This document shows positions 1 to 4,127 of a stretch of DNA of 6,104 nt, piece by piece. Numbering within the stretch: the stretch's first letter is position 1; each line of letters opens with the position of its first letter. The notes beneath the pieces were generated by a model. The model saw nothing but the letters and a program-made list of their open reading frames with translations. It did not search any database and was not told the DNA's origin. Origin of the DNA: Gammaproteobacteria bacterium (GTDB taxonomy: Bacteria; Pseudomonadota; Gammaproteobacteria; Chromatiales; Chromatiaceae). The DNA lies in contig DAOUQU010000105.1 of NCBI GenBank assembly GCA_030625445.1, forward strand, positions 1-6,104, given 5' to 3'. The position numbers and the translations under genes are program-made.

Positions 1-227
1 TTGATCCTCGCATTGACATCCTTGAGCTCGTTTTTATGTCTGATCTTCAGTTGACGAGTCTCTTCACGAATCTCTTTATTATGTTTAAGCTGTAGTTGGC
101 GGCGCTCTTCACGCAATTCAGTAATTTTTTGCTGGTTCTGCTGCATGACCTTTTTTTGCTCTTCTATTTCACGTTGTTTCGCTAAATTGTACAGATCTTC
201 AGCAGTCATGTTATTGTAATCAGACAT
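1..227 (-). CDS. N-terminal part of a coiled-coil protein, function unknown (cut by window edge)
   Basis: The minus strand has an ATG at 227-225 followed by 75 open codons to the window edge, so the 3' end is missing. A good ribosome binding site, GAGGA at 239-235, sits 7 bases before the start. The protein begins MSDYNNMTAEDLYNLAKQRE and becomes almost entirely Glu, Lys, Arg, Gln and Leu from about residue 17, with no proline or glycine, as expected for a long charged coiled coil. There is no signal peptide or membrane segment. I do not recognise the family. Short charged N-terminal helices are seen in H-NS-like nucleoid proteins, but the decisive C-terminal part is not visible, so this is only a possibility. 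The gene lies 292 bases after pdxJ in the same direction, with its own possible promoter and a more AT-rich surrounding, so it is probably a separate transcription unit. Confidence 0.72.
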   Translation of the reverse strand, partial: MSDYNNMTAEDLYNLAKQREIEEQKKVMQQNQQKITELREERRQLQLKHNKEIREETRQLKIRHKNELKDVNARI

Positions 228-234
228 CAATTCA

Positions 235-239
235 TCCTC
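235..239 (-). promoter_or_regulatory. Shine-Dalgarno site of the coiled-coil gene
   Basis: GAGGA on the minus strand, 7 bases before the ATG at 227. It supports this start. The ATG at 235-233 inside the same stretch runs into a stop after two codons. Confidence 0.65.
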
Positions 240-243
240 ATTG

Positions 244-286
244 GTTAGCAGTAATCAAAAAATATGTAGTCATATCTACTGCCAAC
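244..286 (-). promoter_or_regulatory. leader stem-loop or operator-like dyad before the coiled-coil gene
   Basis: On the minus strand GTTGGCAGTA (286-277) pairs with TACTGCTAAC (253-244): ten pairs, one of them G-U in RNA. Inside lies a second stem, ATATG/CATAT, with a four-base loop. The dyad ends five bases before the Shine-Dalgarno site and begins about where transcription from the TATAAT box at 299-294 would start. It could be a 5'-end mRNA hairpin or a binding site for a dimeric repressor. The pairing is seen directly; the role is inferred. Confidence 0.45.
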
Positions 287-293
287 GAAAGAT

Positions 294-299
294 ATTATA
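294..299 (-). promoter_or_regulatory. possible -10 box (TATAAT) for the coiled-coil gene
   Basis: A perfect TATAAT lies on the minus strand, predicting a start of transcription near 287 and a leader of about 60 bases. The hexamer 17 bases upstream (AAAGTT, 322-317) is a poor -35 match, and the better TTTGCA is only 13 bases away. The region is AT-rich, so a chance match is possible. Confidence 0.35.
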
Positions 300-352
300 A
301 AATTATTACAAATGCAAACTTTATGAGGCTGAATTGCGAATTTTTTTATATG

Positions 353-363
353 TATAGTTTACG
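353..363 (+). repeat. direct repeat TATAGTTTACG, copy 1
   Basis: This 11-base word recurs exactly at 444-454, and both copies are followed within a few bases by CCGGG. A related inverted form, ending in TTATAGTT when read on the minus strand, lies at 480-487. The function is unknown; a repeated protein-binding site or the remnant of a repeat element would both fit. Confidence 0.4.
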
Positions 364-442
364 GTCCGGGTTGATCGTGTATATATTGAACGTAGGCACT
401 ACTCTATTTCAGACACTATAACTCTGAGAATGCAGAAGTAAA

Positions 443-487
443 TTATAGTTTACGCTCATCCCGGGGGAAGTGAGGTGCGAACTATAA
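443..487 (-). repeat. imperfect dyad 33 bases after the pdxJ stop
   Basis: TTATAGTT (443-450) and AACTATAA (480-487) are perfect 8-base inverted repeats. Inside them CGC/GCG and TCA/TGA can pair across small bulges around a C- and G-rich loop. On the transcribed minus strand the hairpin is followed by TTTACTTC, not by a clean run of T. It may mark the 3' end of the operon transcript as a weak or processing-type end, but it is not a textbook Rho-independent terminator. The left arm overlaps the second copy of the TATAGTTTACG repeat (444-454). Confidence 0.35.
444..454 (+). repeat. direct repeat TATAGTTTACG, copy 2
   Basis: Exact second copy of the word at 353-363, 91 bases away, followed by CCCGGG at 460-465. 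It forms part of the left arm of the dyad at 443-487. Confidence 0.4.
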
Positions 488-519
488 ACCGGAGAATGAA
501 AGGCGAACGTTTATTTCAA

Positions 520-1242
520 TCAATAGTTACAAATCAACTGTTTCATCTTTGCAACAGCCTCCTTCCAACCGGTAAAAACGGCGCGACTGACAATGGAGTG
601 GCCGATATTCAACTCTTTGATAGCAGGGATTGCAGCAATTACCTGTACATTATGATAATCAAGACCATGGCCGGCATTAACCTGAAGCCCAAGTTCAACA
701 CCATAGTCAACTGCATCACTGATACGCTCAAACTCCTGCAACCGCTGTTCTGTTGTCAACGCATCGGCATAATGCCCGGTGTGAATTTCAACTACAGGGG
801 CGCCAACTGCGCGGGCGGCTTCCAGCTGTGATTTGTCCGCATCGATAAACAGTGAGACCCGCACATCTGCATCAGCAAGCTGATGACAATAATCCGTGAG
901 ATAGGTTTGCTGTGAAATCACATCCAGCCCACCCTCCGTCGTCAGCTCTTCACGCTTCTCCGGCACCAGACAGCAGTCATGCGGTCGTATTCTTCGGGCA
1001 ATCTCCAGCATCTCGGCTGTTGCGGCCATTTCGAGATTCATGCGCGTCTGAATAATATCATTCAGCATCTCCACATCACGATCCTGAATATGTCTGCGAT
1101 CCTCGCGCAGATGCAGGGTGATTGCGTCGGCTCCCGCCTCCTCGGAGAGCAGCGCGGCCTGTATGGGGTCAGGATAGCGTGTCCCCCGCGCCTGGCGCAG
1201 AGTTGCGATGTGGTCGATATTAACGCCGAGTAATTTTTCCAT
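520..1242 (-). CDS. pdxJ: pyridoxine 5'-phosphate synthase PdxJ
   Basis: PdxJ condenses 1-deoxy-D-xylulose 5-phosphate with 3-amino-1-hydroxyacetone 1-phosphate to give pyridoxine 5'-phosphate, the ring-forming step of the DXP-dependent vitamin B6 pathway, in the cytoplasm. The 240 residues match the family's usual length (about 240) and align by eye with the E. coli enzyme throughout. The signature start GVNIDHIATLRQARGT is at residues 6-21, HLREDRRHI at 44-52 and VNAGHGLDYHN at 188-198. The catalytic residues known from E. coli (His45, Glu72, His193) are matched by His44, Glu71 and His192. The phosphate-binding end, ELNIGHSIVSRAVF, is at 210-223. The start is set by this alignment and by a weak GTGAG site 8 bases before the ATG. 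It is the last gene of the operon in this window, separated from recO by 140 bases that hold a repeat element; acpS does not follow. Confidence 0.97.
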   Translation of the reverse strand: MEKLLGVNIDHIATLRQARGTRYPDPIQAALLSEEAGADAITLHLREDRRHIQDRDVEMLNDIIQTRMNLEMAATAEMLEIARRIRPHDCCLVPEKREELTTEGGLDVISQQTYLTDYCHQLADADVRVSLFIDADKSQLEAARAVGAPVVEIHTGHYADALTTEQRLQEFERISDAVDYGVELGLQVNAGHGLDYHNVQVIAAIPAIKELNIGHSIVSRAVFTGWKEAVAKMKQLICNY

Positions 1243-1292
1243 TGCTGTTTCTCACAAATAATGCAGATGCTCTTTCGCGCATCAGAAGCTCA

Positions 1293-1299
1293 GATTTAT
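1293..1299 (+). repeat. left 7-bp flanking direct repeat (GATTTAT)
   Basis: GATTTAT lies immediately left of the palindromic element at 1300-1370 and recurs at 1372-1378 on its other side. This resembles a target-site duplication, though seven bases of AT-rich sequence could match by chance. Confidence 0.4.
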
Positions 1300-1370
1300 C
1301 CGTCATTGCGAGGAGCCTCAGGCGACGCGGCAATCTGCTTGAGATTGCCACGCTCCGCTCGCAATGACGG
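1300..1370. mobile_element. palindromic intergenic repeat element (CGTCATTGCGAG family), MITE-like
   Basis: The ends are perfect 13-base inverted repeats, CCGTCATTGCGAG (1300-1312) and CTCGCAATGACGG (1358-1370). A second inverted repeat lies inside, GGCAATCT (1329-1336) and AGATTGCC (1342-1349), around a five-base loop. From memory, this is a dispersed repeat seen between genes in many unrelated bacteria; its translation gives the spurious 'HCERSVAI...RLLAMT' peptides found in databases. It has no coding capacity, so any mobility would need a transposase in trans. It lies in the recO-pdxJ spacer, where the transcript would form a long hairpin. Flanking GATTTAT copies at 1293-1299 and 1372-1378 support insertion as a unit. 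Confidence 0.8.
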
Positions 1371-1371
1371 G

Positions 1372-1378
1372 GATTTAT
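1372..1378 (+). repeat. right 7-bp flanking direct repeat (GATTTAT)
   Basis: Second copy of GATTTAT, one base beyond the right end of the palindromic element and four bases past the recO stop codon. Confidence 0.4.
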
Positions 1379-1382
1379 GAAT

Positions 1383-2051
1383 CTAGCGGAACAACTCCCG
1401 GCTCTTGAGAGGTTTATAGTCCAGGGAGTGGTCAATCAGGCGACGCATCAGCAGTTTTGCTTCATGTCTCTCTCTGGCATGCCGCCACTCCCCCTGGTGC
1501 AATGCCAGCAGTGTTTCGCCATGAACCAGCGTATTCTTCCCACTACAATCCTGTGTAACTCCCTGCCCGATAGTATAAGAGTAGGTTTTATTGCTGCTGA
1601 CCGGCACGCCTTCACAGGTGATATCAAGGACCGCACCATAACCTATCTCCTGCAACAGCAGCAGCTCAAAACGTCGCAGTTCCCAGTCAGGGTGCTCACC
1701 ATGTTCCAGATAAAGAAGTGTCTTCCAGTAAATCTGCATAAGATTATCGCAGGCATCTCCACGCGGCAACAGACGCATCAGGAGTTCATTCAGATAGAAA
1801 CCGCAGTAGAGGAGTTTTTTTTTCAGATCAAGCGGTTTTTCCGACGCTTCGGCATGCGTTAGAGTCATCACTTCACCCCTGCCTCTCCATTTCAGCATCA
1901 AGGGCTGAAATGGCTGCAGTATTCCCATAAGCCTCCCTTTGGCCGCGCCCCTTGCAATGAGCGGCATGCGCCCCTCTCCGGCGACCAGGCACTCCAGCAG
2001 CAGGCTGGTGTTGCGGTAGGGACGGCGATGCAGTAAAAACGCAGCTCGCAT
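1383..2051 (-). CDS. recO: DNA repair protein RecO
   Basis: RecO helps load RecA onto SSB-covered single-stranded DNA with RecR in the RecF pathway of recombinational repair. The protein has 222 residues; E. coli RecO has 242. The N-terminal part, with AFLLHRRPYRNTSLLLE at residues 4-20 and ILQPFQPLMLKWRGRGEV at 44-61, is the OB-fold domain. The helical C-terminal part carries NELLMRLLP, LRRFELLLLQEIGYG and the closing KPLKSRELFR. No four-cysteine zinc finger is visible, as in E. coli. The only usual start in frame is the ATG at 2051; its first base is also the last base of the era stop (TGATG), and there is no good ribosome binding site, so translation is probably coupled to era. The protein ends directly after RELFR, where E. 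coli RecO continues for about 15 residues. A run of nine A encodes Lys77-79. Confidence 0.94.
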   Translation of the reverse strand: MRAAFLLHRRPYRNTSLLLECLVAGEGRMPLIARGAAKGRLMGILQPFQPLMLKWRGRGEVMTLTHAEASEKPLDLKKKLLYCGFYLNELLMRLLPRGDACDNLMQIYWKTLLYLEHGEHPDWELRRFELLLLQEIGYGAVLDITCEGVPVSSNKTYSYTIGQGVTQDCSGKNTLVHGETLLALHQGEWRHARERHEAKLLMRRLIDHSLDYKPLKSRELFR

Positions 2052-2941
2052 CAGGGATCGAGATATCCAAGCGATGAGAGCGCTGCCTCATCCGATGACC
2101 AGCTCTTTTTCACTTTAATCCATACATCCAGCCACACTTTTTTACCGAAACAGCTCTCCATGGATTCTCGTGCAATGCGCGCGGTCTCCTTTAGGGCGGC
2201 CCCCTTTTTTCCGATAATGATTCTCTTCTGACCCTCCCGCTCCACCCAGATCACCGCCCCTATCCTGTAGCGCTCTGCTACACTCTCAAAGCGCTCGATC
2301 TCGACCGTCAGTGCATAGGGAATCTCTTTGGCATAGCGGCGTGTGAGTTGTTCACGCAGCAGTTCCGCCGCCATGAAACGTTCTGATTTGTCTGTGACCT
2401 GGTCCTCGGGAAAGAAGTTGTCACTTAGCGGCAGATGAGCCAGCACCCTGTTCTCGATGATATCGATATTGTCCTGCTTGAGTGCGGAAACAGGGATCAT
2501 CTCAACGAAGTCGGCAGCATCGAAGCTGGAGAGATAGGCAAGCAGCGACTCCTTGCGTTCCAGCAGATCAATCTTGTTGACCGCCAGAATCGCCGGTTTT
2601 CCTGAACGCCGAATGCTGCTGAGTACTGCTTCATCCTCTTCGGTCCAGACATCAGCCTGGACAACAAACAGAATCACATCGACATCATGCAGCATGCGCT
2701 CCGCAGTCTGATTGAGCACCCGGTTGAGCCCCTTTGTTCCACGACGATGGATCCCCGGCGTATCGACAAAGACAATTTGACCCTGTTTGAGTGTCCTGAT
2801 ACCCAGAATAGCGTGACGCGTCGTCTGCGGCTTGTGTGAAGTGATGGCTATTTTCTGCCCGACCATCTGATTGAGGAGTGTCGATTTGCCAACATTGGGA
2901 CGGCCGACGATCGCAGCATACCCACTACGGTTTGTTGTCAT
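2051..2941 (-). CDS. era: GTPase Era
   Basis: Era is a Ras-like GTPase with a KH domain that binds the 3' end of 16S rRNA and assists 30S subunit assembly, in the cytoplasm and at the inner membrane. The 296 residues fit the family (about 300). The nucleotide-binding motifs are G1 GRPNVGKST (13-21), a Thr-containing switch TTRH (40-43), G3 DTPG (60-63), G4 NKID (122-125) and G5 SAL (152-154). The C-terminal KH domain contains the RNA-binding loop GKKG at 244-247. I chose the ATG at 2941, which begins MTTNRSGYAAIVGRPN and has AGGAG 8 bases upstream. The open frame extends back to 3043, but that part lies inside rnc and has no family resemblance. Start and rnc stop overlap as ATGA; the stop overlaps the recO start as TGATG. 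Confidence 0.97.
   Translation of the reverse strand: MTTNRSGYAAIVGRPNVGKSTLLNQMVGQKIAITSHKPQTTRHAILGIRTLKQGQIVFVDTPGIHRRGTKGLNRVLNQTAERMLHDVDVILFVVQADVWTEEDEAVLSSIRRSGKPAILAVNKIDLLERKESLLAYLSSFDAADFVEMIPVSALKQDNIDIIENRVLAHLPLSDNFFPEDQVTDKSERFMAAELLREQLTRRYAKEIPYALTVEIERFESVAERYRIGAVIWVEREGQKRIIIGKKGAALKETARIARESMESCFGKKVWLDVWIKVKKSWSSDEAALSSLGYLDP
2204..2210 (-). other. in-frame A-AAA-AAG heptamer within era
   Basis: The codons GGA AAA AAG of the Era GKKG loop form the heptamer A AAA AAG in the phase that favours -1 ribosomal slippage, as in E. coli dnaX. It is followed by a run of five G. A -1 shift would add 20 codons and then stop at TAA, removing most of the C-terminal half of the KH domain. 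The pattern is seen; any frameshifting is speculation. Confidence 0.25.
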
Positions 2942-3612
2942 TTTTCGAGCTCCTGCAATAACTGACGTGCCGCATCCTGCTCGGCCTTGCGGCGCGACAT
3001 ATCGCTCCCCAGTGCCTCCCGTTTTAATGCCTTCACCCGGCACTTCACTGAGAAACGCTGTTGATGCTGCTTGCCACTGACTGAAAGAACCTCATACTCC
3101 GGCAACGGCAGATTGAGAGATTGCAAATGCTCCTGCAAACGGGTTTTGGGATCTTTCTCACACTGCTCCAGTGTGAGTTTTTGCAGCCGCTGTAAAAAGA
3201 GATGATCGATCAATTTTTCAACGCCGCTATTTCCCAGTTCAAGATAAGCGGCGCCCAGTATGGCTTCGACAGCATCAGCAAGCGTCGAGTCCCTGGACTG
3301 TCCGCCGGCGCGCAATTCACCGGCGCCCATGACAAGATACTTGCTGAGTTGTATTTCAGCGCCAATCTCGGCCAGCGTCTGACGTCTGACCAGCAATGAC
3401 CGCAGGCGGCTCAACTCTCCTTCACTCGCCTGCGGAAAACGCCTATAGAGACGGTTTGCGATGACCATTCCGAGCACTGCATCACCCAGGTATTCGAGGC
3501 GCTCATTATTGACGCTGCCAGCGCTGCGGTGGGTCAATGCCTGTTCAAACAGGGCGAGATGCTGAAACTGAAGATTCAGCTGTGCCGCCAGGTGTTCAGC
3601 AGCAAGTTTCAA
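2938..3612 (-). CDS. rnc: ribonuclease III
   Basis: RNase III cuts double-stranded RNA, releases the rRNA precursors and processes many mRNAs in the cytoplasm. The 224 residues match the usual length (E. coli 226). The signature NERLEYLGD is at 36-44. The acidic residues needed for Mg2+ binding and catalysis, matching E. coli E38, E41, D45, E65, D114 and E117, are all present as E37, E40, D44, E64, D113 and E116. A double-stranded RNA-binding domain fills about 153-222, starting KDPKTRLQE. The start is TTG at 3612: a TGA lies in frame ten codons upstream with no ATG or GTG between, the next ATG is inside the catalytic domain, and the N-terminal spacing to the THRS motif matches E. coli. TTG overlaps the stop of the upstream gene (TTGA) and lacks a clear ribosome binding site, so coupling is likely. 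It overlaps era by four bases. Confidence 0.96.
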   Translation of the reverse strand: MKLAAEHLAAQLNLQFQHLALFEQALTHRSAGSVNNERLEYLGDAVLGMVIANRLYRRFPQASEGELSRLRSLLVRRQTLAEIGAEIQLSKYLVMGAGELRAGGQSRDSTLADAVEAILGAAYLELGNSGVEKLIDHLFLQRLQKLTLEQCEKDPKTRLQEHLQSLNLPLPEYEVLSVSGKQHQQRFSVKCRVKALKREALGSDMSRRKAEQDAARQLLQELEK

Positions 3613-4049
3613 CGGATCGGGATACGCGCAGTTTCTTCAAAGTCCATCACCACTTTCATGTTGCCGGCAAGCGGTTTGCTTTCACTGTACTTCACCTTGA
3701 TCTGGTAGGTCTGCTCGACGCGCTTGATCCTGACATTCTTCGCAGTAAGATCATAGATTCCATTCATGTGAATGCGCGCCATCAGGCTGCTTTTGATTTT
3801 ATTGGGCGATGCCCTGAAGAGTTTCGGGTCAGTCTCCATCTCCTTGAGCAATGATTTCAATGTCCAGTTTTCAAAATAGACCGTCCCCGTTTTCAGTGCA
3901 AACAGCCCCAGCGCCAGCACCATCATGGCGATAACCAACATGCCAAGCGCTGACGCACCCTGCTGTCGTCTCAGACCAGGATAACCCTGAACAACTCCGG
4001 GGGATGGGGGTTCGGGGGAAGGGCTATGCGTATGTGTCGTATGAGTCAT
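3609..4049 (-). CDS. single-pass membrane protein, DUF4845 type
   Basis: This 146-residue protein has the position and layout of the DUF4845 proteins found between lepB and rnc in many beta- and gammaproteobacteria; their function is not established. After a polar N-terminus come basic residues (RRQQG, about 27-31), then one hydrophobic segment at about 34-53 (ALGMLVIAMMVLALGLFALK). The remainder is soluble and begins TGTVYFENWTLKSLLKEM, like family members with a tyrosine- and valine-rich stretch after the membrane segment. The likely topology is N-in with the C-terminal domain in the periplasm; a pilin-like fold is conceivable. The ATG at 4049 has AAGGGG 8 bases upstream, and no other ATG, GTG or TTG occurs before the membrane segment. 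The first 26 residues are rich in Thr, His, Pro and Ser and look longer than usual for the family; their DNA forms half of a hairpin with the ribosome binding site. The stop overlaps the rnc TTG start. Confidence 0.85.
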   Translation of the reverse strand: MTHTTHTHSPSPEPPSPGVVQGYPGLRRQQGASALGMLVIAMMVLALGLFALKTGTVYFENWTLKSLLKEMETDPKLFRASPNKIKSSLMARIHMNGIYDLTAKNVRIKRVEQTYQIKVKYSESKPLAGNMKVVMDFEETARIPIR

Positions 4050-4069
4050 TGAAGATACCCCTTCCCCCG
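4013..4069 (-). promoter_or_regulatory. hairpin that could hide the ribosome binding site of the DUF4845 gene
   Basis: On the transcribed minus strand CGGGGGAAGGG (4069-4059) is perfectly complementary to CCCTTCCCCCG (4023-4013). The first arm includes most of the Shine-Dalgarno stretch AAGGGG (4063-4058); the second arm lies in codons 9-13 of the gene. The ATG at 4049 sits in the 35-base loop. Nine of the 11 pairs are G-C, so the stem should be stable and could limit initiation until ribosomes or a factor open it. Structure seen; regulation inferred. Confidence 0.5.
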
Positions 4070-4088
4070 TAGAAAACTTGCAGGAATG

Positions 4089-4121
4089 CTCTGATCAAGG
4101 CGCGAAGCAACTTGATCAGAG
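4089..4121 (-). terminator. intergenic hairpin just after the lepB stop (attenuator or processing site rather than full terminator)
   Basis: CTCTGATCAAG (4089-4099) and CTTGATCAGAG (4111-4121) form a perfect 11-bp stem with an 11-base loop, starting seven bases after the lepB stop codon. On the minus strand the stem is followed by CATTCCTGC, with no T run, so it is not a standard Rho-independent terminator. It may slow RNA polymerase, protect the lepB mRNA end or be cut by an RNase. Confidence 0.4.
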
Positions 4122-4127
4122 GATTTC

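Larger units (their letters stand above)
228..519. other. AT-rich intergenic spacer between pdxJ and the coiled-coil gene
   Basis: No convincing gene is present in these 292 bases on either strand. The spacer is visibly richer in A and T than the operon to its right. It holds a dyad just after pdxJ (443-487), two direct copies of an 11-base motif (353-363 and 444-454), a TATAAT box on the minus strand (299-294) and a stem-loop directly before the coiled-coil gene (244-286). No acpS gene, the usual follower of pdxJ in enterobacteria, is found here. No strong Rho-independent terminator was seen. Confidence 0.7.

Noticed and set aside
331..346. possible terminator on the plus strand (short ATTGCGAAT dyad followed by seven T)
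   Set aside because: The stem is only three or four pairs and no gene is transcribed toward it on the plus strand.
475..831. 118-codon open frame on the plus strand over the pdxJ 3' end
   Set aside because: Most of it is antisense to conserved PdxJ codons, including those for the GHGL and NIGHSI motifs; no independent support was found.
1266..1283. GATGC/GCATC stem in the recO-pdxJ spacer
   Set aside because: Five pairs with an eight-base loop are too few to stand out from chance.
1220..1435. 71-codon open frame on the minus strand across the recO-pdxJ spacer
   Set aside because: Its central peptide (HCERSVAISSRLPRRLRLLAMT) is the translation of the palindromic repeat element, a familiar spurious product. 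It also overlaps both ends of real genes and has no ribosome binding site or family match.
1377..1862. 161-codon open frame on the plus strand
   Set aside because: It is antisense to recO, begins in the flank of the repeat element, and its sequence shows no family features.
2942..3043. 34-codon upstream extension of era
   Set aside because: It lies within the rnc coding region in another frame, has no Era similarity, and the ATG at 2941 has an AGGAG site at good distance with the classic ATGA overlap.
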